Source: JBFMHP01 sp040752855
GTDB lineage: Bacteria > Pseudomonadota > Gammaproteobacteria > RBG-16-57-12
Length of the DNA stretch: 64,000 nucleotides
Direction of reading: 5' to 3'
Assembly (NCBI GenBank): GCA_040752855.1
Contig: JBFMHP010000042.1
Location: forward strand, 1-64,000
Shown here: in pieces, positions 41,781 through 50,059 of the stretch
How the letters are laid out: every line of letters starts with the position of its first letter
Numbering within the stretch: position 1 is the stretch's first letter
Notes under the pieces: generated by a model
What the model saw: the letters and a program-made list of their open reading frames with translations, nothing else
What the model was told of the DNA's origin: nothing
The model's database searches: none
Made by a program: the position numbers and the translations under genes

Positions 41781-42539
41781 ATGGATCACAAACAGCAGGA
41801 CAACGACACCACCCACTTCGGCTTCCGCCAAGTGGCCAAGGACGCCAAGGCCGGCATGGTCGCCGATGTGTTTCATTCCGTGGCGCAGAAATACGATCTG
41901 ATGAACGATGTGATGTCGCTCGGCATCCATCGGCTGTGGAAGCGTTTCGCCATCGACATGACGGCGGTGCGGCCCGGAAACCGTGTGCTGGATCTGGCCG
42001 GCGGCACGGGGGATCTCACCATCAAGCTGGCGGAGAAGGTGGGCCCCGCCGGTGAGGTGGTGCTGGCCGATATCAATTCCTCGATGCTGGAGCAGGGGCG
42101 CAGCCGACTCGCCGATCTCGGTGTGGTGGGCAACGTGCGCTACGCCCAGGTCAACGCCGAGTGTCTCCCGTTTCCCGATAATTATTTCGACTGCATCACC
42201 ATCGCCTTCGGGTTGCGCAACGTGACCGACAAGTCCAAGGCACTCGCCTCGATGTATCGCGTGCTAAAGCCCGGCGGGCGCCTGCTGGTGCTGGAGTTCT
42301 CCAAGGTCGCACCGGCGTTGGCGCCGGTCTACGATGTCTACTCTTTCAAATTGTTGCCGCTGATGGGCAAGCTGATCGCCAACGATGAAGAGAGCTACCG
42401 CTACCTCGCCGAGTCGATCCGCATGCACCCGGATCAGGAGACGCTCAAGGGCATGATGCAGGAGGTCGGTTTCGAGCGCTGCGAATATTTCAATATGACC
42501 GGCGGTATCGTCGCGCTGCATCGCGGATACAAACTGTGA
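41781..42539 (+). CDS. ubiE: Ubiquinone/menaquinone C-methyltransferase UbiE
   Basis: This 252-residue SAM methyltransferase has the Rossmann motif LDLAGGTGDLTIKLAEK. UbiE signatures are VFHSVAQKYDLMNDVMSLGIHR and FGLRNVTDKSKALASMYRVL, followed by KPGGRLLVLEFSK. It C-methylates the benzoquinol ring in ubiquinone synthesis. It overlaps the next gene by four bases (GTGA) and heads the ubiE-RDD-ubiJ-ubiB cluster. Confidence 0.96.
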   Translation: MDHKQQDNDTTHFGFRQVAKDAKAGMVADVFHSVAQKYDLMNDVMSLGIHRLWKRFAIDMTAVRPGNRVLDLAGGTGDLTIKLAEKVGPAGEVVLADINSSMLEQGRSRLADLGVVGNVRYAQVNAECLPFPDNYFDCITIAFGLRNVTDKSKALASMYRVLKPGGRLLVLEFSKVAPALAPVYDVYSFKLLPLMGKLIANDEESYRYLAESIRMHPDQETLKGMMQEVGFERCEYFNMTGGIVALHRGYKL

Positions 42540-43015
42540 ACGACGAGACGAACACTGAATACGCCGGATTCTGGCGTCGCCTGGTGGCCTTGTGGATCGA
42601 CATGGTGCTGTTTTTTATCGTCTCCAGTCTGATACCCATTATCGTGTATGGGGCGACCGGTGGCATGGTGTCGTTAATGGAACTCGAGTGGCTCAACACC
42701 TGGTTGTTTCTGTTGACCGCCGCGATCTGTTGGCGCCACTTCGAAGGCACGCCAGGGCAGTTGATGATGGGCTGCTACGTGGTTGACGCCAATACCCAGC
42801 GCGCGGTGAGTTACAAACAGGCCGGCATTCGCGCGCTCGGTTACATCCTCTCGTTCTTGCCGCTGTTGCTGGGATTTCTCTGGATCGCCTGGGACAAGCG
42901 CAAGCAGGGCTGGCACGACAAGCTCGCCGGCACCGTGGTGCTGCTCGACCGTCAGCATGAGCGTTACGATGAATCGCAAAAGAGCCTGGCGCAATTGTTG
43001 AAGGAGCTGCGATGA
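42536..43015 (+). CDS. RDD-family membrane protein
   Basis: This 159-residue protein has two or three membrane helices. The RDD pattern is YAGFWRRLVALWIDMVLFF near the N-terminus, then a central helix and GQLMMGCYVVDANTQRAVSY. It starts at a GTG overlapping ubiE and ends overlapping ubiJ (ATGA), so it is translationally embedded in the ubiquinone operon. RDD proteins are proposed small transporters. A role in quinone metabolism is only suggested by position. Confidence 0.82.
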   Translation: MNDETNTEYAGFWRRLVALWIDMVLFFIVSSLIPIIVYGATGGMVSLMELEWLNTWLFLLTAAICWRHFEGTPGQLMMGCYVVDANTQRAVSYKQAGIRALGYILSFLPLLLGFLWIAWDKRKQGWHDKLAGTVVLLDRQHERYDESQKSLAQLLKELR

Positions 43016-43620
43016 GCGTTGCCGATATCTTCGTCTCCGGCGTGGAGCTGGCCATGAATCGCTGCTTGGCTTTTGATCCGGCTACGCAGCCGCGCCTGGC
43101 GCAGTTCTCCGGCAAGATCATCGCGCTGGAGCTGGTGGGGCTGGGCGTGACGGTCTATGTCGAGCCCACCACGGAGAAAGTACGTGTACTCGCCCGCAGC
43201 GAGCGCCCGGCGGATGTCACCCTTGCCGGCACGCCGATCGCCTTCGCGCGCATGGGCCTGGCCAAGACGCCGATCGACAGCCTGTTCGCCGGTGAGATCA
43301 AACTCAGCGGTGACACCGAATTGGGCCAACGCTTCGGCGAGATCATCAAGGGCATGGACATCGACTGGGAAGAGATGGCCGCGCAGGTGATGGGCGATGT
43401 GTTCGCGCACAAACTCGGCGAAGGCGTGCGCGCCGGCCTGCGCGCGGGGCGAAAGGTCGCCGCCACGCTGGAGCAGGACACCGCGGAATATCTCAAGGAA
43501 GAGCTGCGCGAGATACCTGCGCGCGAAGAGGTGGAGCTTTTCATGCAGGACGTGGACACGCTGCGCAACGATGTCGAGCGCATGGCGCAGCGCGTGGCGC
43601 GATTGCGCTCCCGCATGTAG
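43012..43620 (+). CDS. ubiJ: Ubiquinone biosynthesis accessory factor UbiJ
   Basis: This is a 202-residue SCP2-domain protein. The N-terminal lipid-binding domain contains VTLAGTPIAFARMGLA and GEIKLSGDTELGQRF. A C-terminal coiled coil follows (EVELFMQDVDTLRNDVERMA). This layout and the place between ubiE and ubiB match UbiJ, which binds ubiquinone intermediates in the Ubi complex. It overlaps the RDD gene by four bases. Confidence 0.92.
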   Translation: MSVADIFVSGVELAMNRCLAFDPATQPRLAQFSGKIIALELVGLGVTVYVEPTTEKVRVLARSERPADVTLAGTPIAFARMGLAKTPIDSLFAGEIKLSGDTELGQRFGEIIKGMDIDWEEMAAQVMGDVFAHKLGEGVRAGLRAGRKVAATLEQDTAEYLKEELREIPAREEVELFMQDVDTLRNDVERMAQRVARLRSRM

Positions 43621-43717
43621 GAGCCATCTCAGATGGCGATGGGGTGTCGCAGACGATCGCAAGCTGAAGCTTGTTCCTGCGGGGGCGAGACAATGAATAA
43701 CAAAAACGAGGTTGCAG

Positions 43718-45373
43718 GTGATTAGTTTCGGCCAGGCGTTGCGCCTGATGTACATCAATCGCGTATTGATCAAACACGGGCTCGATGAGATCGTGCTGGC
43801 GACCCACCTGTTCCGCCCGGTTCGCTTCATTAGTTATCTGTTGCCTTGGCATTGGTTCGGTCCAAGACCGAAGGGTTCGCCCGGCGAGCGCATCCGCAAG
43901 GCGCTGGAAGACTTAGGCCCCATCTTCGTCAAGTTCGGACAACTGCTCTCCACACGCCGCGATTTGCTGCCTGGAGACATCGCCGATGAGCTCGCATTGT
44001 TGCAGGATCATGTGCCCCCGTTTCCCGGCGCACAGGCGCGCGCCATCATCGAGAAGGCATTGGGTCAGCCGGTGACCGAGGCCTTCAAGCATTTCGACGA
44101 ACAGCCGTTCGCCTCGGCCTCCATCGCCCAGGTCCACGCGGCCACGCTGCACGACGGGCGCGAGGTCATCGTCAAGGTCGTGCGGCCTCACATCGAGAAG
44201 CTCATCAAGCGTGATATCGCGTTGCTCTACACCGTCGCCGGCCTGGCCGAACGCTACTGGTCCGAGTCCAAGCGCCTGCATCCGGTGGCGGTGGTGGCCG
44301 AATACGAGAAGACCATCCTCGACGAGCTGGATCTGATGCGCGAAGCAGCCTCGGCCTCGCAACTACGCCGCAATTTTCTCGACTCCGAGCTGCTCTACGT
44401 GCCTGAGGTCTACTGGCCGCTTTGTCATCGCAACGTGATGGTGATGGAGCGCATCTCGGGAATTCCGATCAGCGATATCGCCGCTTTGAAAAAGGCCGGC
44501 GTCGATCTCAAGGCGCTGTCCGAGCGCGGCGTGCAGATCTTCTTTACCCAGGTGTTCAAGCACAACTTCTTCCACGCCGACATGCACCCGGGCAACATCT
44601 TCGTCTCGCCCGCGGGCCAATACATCGCGGTGGATTTCGGCATCATGGGCACCCTGAGCCCGGAAGACCAGCGCTATCTCGCGGAGAATTTTTTTGCCTT
44701 CTTCCATCGCGACTACAACCGCGTGGCCGAACTGCATGTCAACGCCGGCTGGGTCGCGCCGGGCACGCGCGTCGATGAATTCGAAGCGGCGATCCGCACC
44801 GTGTGCGAACCGATCTTCGAGCGCCCGCTCAAGGACATCTCCTTCGGCCGGCTCTTGATCCGCCTGTTCCAAACCGCGCAGCGCTTCAACATGGAAGTGC
44901 AGCCGCAGCTCGTCCTGTTGCAGAAAACCCTGCTCAACATCGAAGGGCTTGGCCGCCAGCTTTACCCCGATCTCGACCTGTGGGAAACGGCCAAGCCGTT
45001 CTTCGAACAATGGATGCGCGACCAACTCGGCTGGGGCCGCGCGGTGAACGAGATCAAGCGGAATCTACCGCACTGGGGCGAACAACTCCCGCAATTGCCC
45101 GGCCTGCTCACCGAAGTCTTGCAGCAGATGCGCCACAACCACACCGGCCACGCATCACAACAACACCAACTCGAAGCATTGCGCGAGGAAATCCGCCGCG
45201 CCAACTACCGCTCGATGGCCACGCTGCAAGGCGCAGCACTGCTGCTCTGCGCCGTACTGATCGCCGCCCTCGACGGCCGCGCCCCCACCATGCTCGGCGG
45301 CGCGCCGCTGCTGAGCTGGGCGCTGGGTGGTGTGGGTGTGGTGCTGATCATGCGTGCCTGGCGGCATGAATAG
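43718..45373 (+). CDS. ubiB: Ubiquinone biosynthesis atypical kinase UbiB
   Basis: GTG 43718 has GAGG six bases upstream; an in-frame TTG at 43712 is less likely. The ~551-residue protein carries the ABC1/ADCK motifs GPIFVKFGQLLSTR (KxGQ), ASASIAQVHAA, HADMHPGNIFV and VDFGIMG. Two C-terminal membrane helices end it (TLQGAALLLCAVLIAALDG and onward). It is needed for ubiquinone synthesis as an ATPase. It is the last gene of the cluster, 97 bases after ubiJ. Confidence 0.95.
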   Translation: MISFGQALRLMYINRVLIKHGLDEIVLATHLFRPVRFISYLLPWHWFGPRPKGSPGERIRKALEDLGPIFVKFGQLLSTRRDLLPGDIADELALLQDHVPPFPGAQARAIIEKALGQPVTEAFKHFDEQPFASASIAQVHAATLHDGREVIVKVVRPHIEKLIKRDIALLYTVAGLAERYWSESKRLHPVAVVAEYEKTILDELDLMREAASASQLRRNFLDSELLYVPEVYWPLCHRNVMVMERISGIPISDIAALKKAGVDLKALSERGVQIFFTQVFKHNFFHADMHPGNIFVSPAGQYIAVDFGIMGTLSPEDQRYLAENFFAFFHRDYNRVAELHVNAGWVAPGTRVDEFEAAIRTVCEPIFERPLKDISFGRLLIRLFQTAQRFNMEVQPQLVLLQKTLLNIEGLGRQLYPDLDLWETAKPFFEQWMRDQLGWGRAVNEIKRNLPHWGEQLPQLPGLLTEVLQQMRHNHTGHASQQHQLEALREEIRRANYRSMATLQGAALLLCAVLIAALDGRAPTMLGGAPLLSWALGGVGVVLIMRAWRHE

Positions 45374-45499
45374 AACATGATGGGGCGGGCAGTGCGCAGG
45401 ATGTCGTCGGCAACGAGAAGTATCGCTATCTCTCATCGATCGTAGCTTACTGAATGTGAGTAGTTGCGATTAGAGTGAGCAGAACTGAATAATTCGAGT

Positions 45500-46756
45500 T
45501 TGACTCCGATTGCTATTGGAATATTCGTGCACCCAACCCTCACCCCTAAGCAAGAGCGCCGGTTCCTGCTGATACTCGGCGGAATCCAATTCAGCCATGT
45601 GCTGGATTTCATGATCATGATGCCGCTGGGGCCGATACTGATTCAGGCGTTCGGCTTGAGCATGCACGAGTTCGCGCTGCTGGTTGCTTCCTACAGTTTC
45701 AGCGCGGCGATTTCCGGTTTGGTGGCCACTACGTTTGTGGATCGCTTTGAGCGCCGGGGATTGATGATGACGATGTTTGGCCTGTTCGGCATTTCAACGT
45801 TGGCGTGCGGGCTCGCGCCAAACTATGTCACGCTGCTGATCGCGCGCTGCATGGCAGGGGCGTTTGGCGGCATCATGGGGGCGCAGACCCAAACCATGAT
45901 TGGTGATGTTATTCCCTTCGAGCGCCGGGCGCGCGCCAGCAGCATGGTGTCGGCGGCCTTTTCCATTTCCACGGTGGCCGGTGTGCCGTTGTCGCTGTGG
46001 TTGGCCAACCATTTCCAGTGGCGCGCACCGTTTATCTTTATCGCCGCGCTGGTCGTTTTTTTCATTCTTGCAGGAAGGCGCGTGCTGCCGGAGTTGCGTC
46101 ATCATATCAGCGACGAACGACGCGCCCATCCGTTCGCACCGTTGTTCACCGTCTTGCGCGATCCCAATCATCTGCGCGCGCTGCTGTTTTCAGCGCTGGT
46201 GATTTTTTCCGGCTTTAGCGTCATTCCGTATATCACAGTGTATGCCGTGCATAATGTCGGGATCGCACTGACGGATATTCCGCTGATTTACCTCGTCGGC
46301 GGTGCGGCCACGCTGATCACCTCGCGGCTGCTCGGCGTCTGGGCCGACAGATACGGCAAGGTCGAGGTGTACCGTATCGTGGCCTTCTCCGCGGTGATTC
46401 CGCTGCTGGTGCTGACCCATATCGGCATCGTGCCGCTGTGGGCCTGGATCATCTGCACCACGGTGTTCTTTGTGCTGGTCACAGGCCGCATGATTCCGGC
46501 CATGGCCATCATCACCTCGGCGGCTCAGCCGAAATTGCGCGGCACGTTTATGTCGCTGCACGCCACGACCCAAGCCTTGGGCATGGGGTTGGCAACGACG
46601 GTATCCGGCTTCATCATCAGCCAGGATGACGTGGGGATGCTCGTTCATTACCGGGAGGTGGGTTACGTCGCTGTTGCCGCCAATCTGCTGGCCGTCTGGT
46701 TTGTAGCGCGCGTCATCATGCACGGAAAGCCGAAGGATGCGGTCATCAAGAAATAA
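45500..46756 (+). CDS. Major facilitator superfamily transporter
   Basis: This is a ~418-residue protein with 12 predicted membrane helices. Motif A is VDRFERRGLMMTMFG, and DHA1-type features include RCMAGAFGGIMGAQTQTMIG. The start is uncertain: TTG 45500 is in frame, and a GTG at ~45527 is an alternative; neither has a strong ribosome site. It probably exports small molecules in exchange for protons. It is monocistronic, and the substrate is unknown. Confidence 0.85.
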   Translation: MTPIAIGIFVHPTLTPKQERRFLLILGGIQFSHVLDFMIMMPLGPILIQAFGLSMHEFALLVASYSFSAAISGLVATTFVDRFERRGLMMTMFGLFGISTLACGLAPNYVTLLIARCMAGAFGGIMGAQTQTMIGDVIPFERRARASSMVSAAFSISTVAGVPLSLWLANHFQWRAPFIFIAALVVFFILAGRRVLPELRHHISDERRAHPFAPLFTVLRDPNHLRALLFSALVIFSGFSVIPYITVYAVHNVGIALTDIPLIYLVGGAATLITSRLLGVWADRYGKVEVYRIVAFSAVIPLLVLTHIGIVPLWAWIICTTVFFVLVTGRMIPAMAIITSAAQPKLRGTFMSLHATTQALGMGLATTVSGFIISQDDVGMLVHYREVGYVAVAANLLAVWFVARVIMHGKPKDAVIKK

Positions 46757-46847
46757 GCCGGTAGGAAGGGTGAAGCGCAGCGCAACCCATCATTGCATCC
46801 TGGAAGCACCGATCGATGGGCTCCATTTCATTCCACCCATCCCACAT

Positions 46848-46914
46848 ATCAGCCGCGCTGCAATCCCGCCTCGACCTCGTTGCGTTTTTGTTTGCCGCTT
46901 AGCACTTCGATCAG
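46848..46914. repeat. Duplicated fragment of the DJ-1 gene tail
   Basis: About 66 bases here (GCCGCGCTGCAATCC...AGCACTTCGATCAG) match 47253-47319, the 3' end of the leftward DJ-1 gene, with only a few differences. It is an orphan copy without coding capacity. Confidence 0.85.
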
Positions 46915-46916
46915 CG

Positions 46917-46993
46917 ATGTAGGGTGCATTCCATGCACCACCAATCCATCGGTATGTGCGTGAGGCAAATGGTGCATGGAATGCACCCTACAT
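46917..46993. repeat. Element bounded by 24-bp perfect inverted repeats
   Basis: Arms 46917-46940 and 46970-46993 are exact reverse complements, containing GTAGGGTGCATTCCATGCAC. The arms flank a 29-base centre. It begins exactly where the DJ-1 fragment ends. The GTAGGGTGCAT motif is known to recur in many proteobacterial intergenic elements. Confidence 0.85.
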
Positions 46994-47250
46994 GTCTGTC
47001 GCGAAATATAGGGCGAAGGGAGCGGCCATGTAGGATGGATGTGGCGCAGAGACTGTGAAAGTATCTATGACGGCGTGAAAGATGCTTGGCATTCCTTCTC
47101 CCTCCGGGAGAAGGTTAGGATGAAGGGATATATAACATCGCAACTTATTTTTTTAACCCCTCACCCCAACCCTCTCCCTGGGGGAGAGGGAGAAAAAGCC
47201 TGAATTGTTTACACAGTCTCGTAGTGCAACCCTCTGTCTGCTGCTTGAGA
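46994..47250. repeat. Intergenic region with two CTCTCCC-type hairpins
   Basis: CCTTCTCCCTCCGGGAGAAGG (47094-47114) and ACCCTCTCCC...GGGAGAGGG (47169-47190) are GC-rich palindromes like the one at 13929. No gene is seen in this spacer. One of them may serve as terminator for the DJ-1 gene. Confidence 0.6.
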
Positions 47251-47802
47251 TTAGCCGCGCTGCAATCCTGCTTCGACCTCGTTGCGTTTTTGTTTGCCGC
47301 TCAGCACTTCGATCAGGTGCAGCGCGAAATCCATCGCGGTGCCGGGGCCGCGTGAGGTAATCACCTTGCCGTCTTGCACCACCGGCGCGGTGCTGTAGGT
47401 GGTGTCCGGCAGATTCATCTTGTCGATAAATCCGGGAAAGCTGGTGGCCGTTTTGCCCTTGAGCAGTCCGGCGCGGGCCAGCACCTTGGGGGCGGCGCAG
47501 ATCGCGGCGGTGAAACGACCGCTGTTGGCCATGTTGACTAGCAGTTCGCGGACGCGTGGGTCATCCTCCAGATGCTGCGCGCCGGGCATGCCGCCGGGCA
47601 ACACTATCATGTCGAATTCTTGCTTCAATGCCTGATCCAGAGTGGTGTCGGCTACCAGCGTGACACCGCGGCTGGCCTTGATCGGCTGGCCGTCGAGGCT
47701 GGCGCTTACCACAAGATGTCCGGCGCGGCGCAGCAGGTCGATGACGGTGACGGCTTCGAGTTCCTCGCAGCCTTGGGCGAGTGGGACAAGGACGCTTGCC
47801 AT
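47251..47802 (-). CDS. DJ-1/PfpI (YajL-like) family protein
   Basis: This 183-residue DJ-1 family protein has a nucleophilic Cys102 in the elbow AAICAAPKVLA, Glu16 in GCEELEAVTV, and FDMIVLPGGMPGA. YajL/DJ-1 proteins act as glyoxalase/deglycase-like stress proteins, though exact activity is debated. The start, ATG 47802 preceded by CAGAGG, lies inside the upstream deacetylase ORF, giving a 97-base overlap. Part of its 3' end is duplicated downstream at 46848-46914. Confidence 0.92.
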   Translation of the reverse strand: MASVLVPLAQGCEELEAVTVIDLLRRAGHLVVSASLDGQPIKASRGVTLVADTTLDQALKQEFDMIVLPGGMPGAQHLEDDPRVRELLVNMANSGRFTAAICAAPKVLARAGLLKGKTATSFPGFIDKMNLPDTTYSTAPVVQDGKVITSRGPGTAMDFALHLIEVLSGKQKRNEVEAGLQRG

Positions 47803-48608
47803 TGGGGTTGCCTCTGCAATTTGATCATGTCGGTGACGGGCACCAGATTGACGCCGAGTTCCTCGAGCTGCGGGAGCAGGCGTTCCAGCGCCGCCAGGGT
47901 TTCGGGATACGGGTGGCCGATGCCCAGGGCATGGCCGCGCTGCTTGGCGAGGCGCACCAGCTTTTGGAACTGGGCGCTGATCTCGTCCACGCTGCGCTCA
48001 TTGTCGAGAAAGACATCGCGGCGTAGGCTCGGAATGTTTTGTTCCGCCGCCACCTGCAAGGCGATGCTTTTCTCGGTGGTCATGCTGTCGACGAAAAACA
48101 GATTGCCGCGCCGGTCGAGTTCGCGCATCAGCCACAGCATGTGGCCGGGATGGCGCGTGAGCAGGCTGCCCATGTGGTTGTTGATGCCGATGACGTGCGG
48201 GATCGCGGCCAGGTCTTCCTGCAAGGTCTGGATGAAGTGCTGCTCGGTCATGTCCAGGGTGAGCGCGCCCGGCCCGGGATTGTGGTCGATCACCTCCGCT
48301 TCCATCGGGGCGTGCAGCAGGATTTCCTTGTTGAAGCTGTGCGCCAGTTTCGCCAGTTCCACCGCGTGCGGCGTGTGTGGGAGGAAGGCGTAGGCGATCG
48401 GTCCGGGGAGAGAGACGGCGCGCAGGCCGGCGTTCAAGGTGTTGCCGAGGTCGTCGATGATCAGGCTGATGCTGGGGCGGGGTGGAATGTAGAAATCCGG
48501 CTCACGTTCCGCGGCGCCGGATTGCGCCGTACCGATCAGGCCGAGGCAGCCGATGAATATTAGCTGCTTCAGGAATGGCCAGAATCGATCGCGGCGCGCT
48601 TCCGTCAT
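47706..48608 (-). CDS. Divergent polysaccharide deacetylase family protein
   Basis: This 300-residue protein has a signal peptide (FLKQLIFIGCLGLIGTAQSG). The divergent polysaccharide deacetylase domain shows ISLIIDDLGNTL, LLHAPMEA, INNHMGSLLT and ALGIGHPYPETL. It probably acts in the periplasm on a glycan or peptidoglycan. The family usually ends soon after the VPVTDMIK region. Here the frame continues ~37 more codons of low-complexity sequence inside the DJ-1 gene, so the natural stop may have been lost. It follows ctpA by 12 bases, as in many gammaproteobacteria. Confidence 0.87.
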   Translation of the reverse strand: MTEARRDRFWPFLKQLIFIGCLGLIGTAQSGAAEREPDFYIPPRPSISLIIDDLGNTLNAGLRAVSLPGPIAYAFLPHTPHAVELAKLAHSFNKEILLHAPMEAEVIDHNPGPGALTLDMTEQHFIQTLQEDLAAIPHVIGINNHMGSLLTRHPGHMLWLMRELDRRGNLFFVDSMTTEKSIALQVAAEQNIPSLRRDVFLDNERSVDEISAQFQKLVRLAKQRGHALGIGHPYPETLAALERLLPQLEELGVNLVPVTDMIKLQRQPQWQASLSHSPKAARNSKPSPSSTCCAAPDILW

Positions 48609-48620
48609 TCATCGGTCAGA

Positions 48621-49964
48621 TCATCGTTGCGAGATGATCATGCCCTTCAGTACGTTGACCGCTTCGTAGAGCTGATAGTCGGACTTGGCAAGGCTTTCTT
48701 TTTCCTTTTCCTTCTCAGGCTCTTTTTTCGCGCCCTTGTCCTCAGGGGCCGCCGGTTTCTTGGGTTCCTTGCCGGGTTCCTTGTGATTCATCAGGTGGCC
48801 GTTGAGGTCGGCCTCCTTGATCAGGTTGTCGCTGTTGTCCACGACCTCGGAGATCTTCAGATCCTCGAAGAGGATGTCGGGCACGATGCCCTCGGCCTGG
48901 ATCGAGCGGCCGGAGGGGGTGTAGTAGCGCGCGGTGGTGATCTTCAGCGCGGAGTCGCTGGTCAACGGCAGGATGGTCTGCACCGAGCCCTTGCCGAAGG
49001 TTTTGCTGCCGGTGATGACCGCGCGCTTGTGGTCTTGCAGCGCGCCGGCCACGATTTCCGAGGCCGAGGCCGAGCCGCCGTTGACCATCACGACCATCGG
49101 CGCGCCGTTGAGCACGTCATTGGGCGTGGCGTTGAAGCTCAGCTTCGAATCCTTGATGCGCCCTTCGGTGTAGACGATCAGCCCTTGCTTCAGGAAGGCG
49201 TTGGAGACGTCGACCGCCGCATTGAGCACGCCGCCGGGGTTGTTGCGCAGGTCCAGGACCAGTCCCTTGAGCGGGCCCTTGTTTTCCTTCTCCAGCGCCG
49301 CGAGCGCCTCGGTGAGGTTCTCGCCGGTCTTGGCCTGGAACTGGGTGATGCGCACGTAGCCGACGTTGTTCTCGATCAGGCGCGATTTCACGCTCTTGAC
49401 CTGGATGATGTCGCGCGTGATGGTGAATTTCAGCGGCTTTTCCTCGCCCTCGCGGACCACGGTCAGCACGATGTCGGTCTTGGGCTTGCCGCGCATGATG
49501 TTGACCGCCTCGCGCAGGGTCAGGCCTTTGACCGGCGTGTCGTCGAGACGAATGATCAAGTCGCCGGATTTGATGCCGGCGCGCTGGGCCGGGGTGTCGT
49601 CGATCGGGGCGATGACCTTGACGAAGCCGTCTTCCATGCCCACCTCGATGCCGAGGCCGCCGAATTCGCCGGAGGTGCCGACTTGCAGCTCCTGATATTC
49701 ATGCGCGTCGAGATAGGTGGAGTGCGGGTCCAGGCCGGAGACCATGCCGCGGATGGCGTTGTCGAGCAGGGTCTTGTCATCGACGGGTTCGACATAGTCA
49801 TTCTTGATGCGTGCGAACACCTCGGTGAAGGTGCGCAGTTCATCGAAGGGCATGGTGGCCGCGGGGGCCTCGCGCTCGGCGAATACCCCTTGGCCGATGG
49901 AGATGGAAATGCCCAGGACCAGGCCGAGTGACAGGATCAAAACATTGCGAGTCATAGCATTCAT
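48621..49964 (-). CDS. ctpA: C-terminal processing peptidase (S41 family, CtpA)
   Basis: The 447-residue protease has an N-terminal signal/anchor (VLILSLGLVLGISISIG) and a PDZ domain (~95-180, GLGIEVGMEDGFVKVIAPI). The S41 domain carries the Ser302-Lys325 dyad (NGGSASASEIVAG and SKTFGKGSVQ). The C-terminal tail is Lys/Glu/Pro-rich. It degrades or trims envelope proteins in the periplasm. It lies in the run gpmI-envC-ctpA-deacetylase that is conserved among gammaproteobacteria and linked to cell-wall hydrolase control. Confidence 0.94.
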   Translation of the reverse strand: MNAMTRNVLILSLGLVLGISISIGQGVFAEREAPAATMPFDELRTFTEVFARIKNDYVEPVDDKTLLDNAIRGMVSGLDPHSTYLDAHEYQELQVGTSGEFGGLGIEVGMEDGFVKVIAPIDDTPAQRAGIKSGDLIIRLDDTPVKGLTLREAVNIMRGKPKTDIVLTVVREGEEKPLKFTITRDIIQVKSVKSRLIENNVGYVRITQFQAKTGENLTEALAALEKENKGPLKGLVLDLRNNPGGVLNAAVDVSNAFLKQGLIVYTEGRIKDSKLSFNATPNDVLNGAPMVVMVNGGSASASEIVAGALQDHKRAVITGSKTFGKGSVQTILPLTSDSALKITTARYYTPSGRSIQAEGIVPDILFEDLKISEVVDNSDNLIKEADLNGHLMNHKEPGKEPKKPAAPEDKGAKKEPEKEKEKESLAKSDYQLYEAVNVLKGMIISQR

Positions 49965-50059
49965 TTAAATCTTCAACCTTCTCTTTGCTTTGCCATTTCA
50001 GGCAAATGGATTCTTCCAATTATGGCAGTATGTTCCAGTATTAGTAAATGTCGGATCAC

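Noticed and set aside
48627..49931. 434-codon open frame on the plus strand
   Set aside because: Antisense to ctpA, with no start context or motif.
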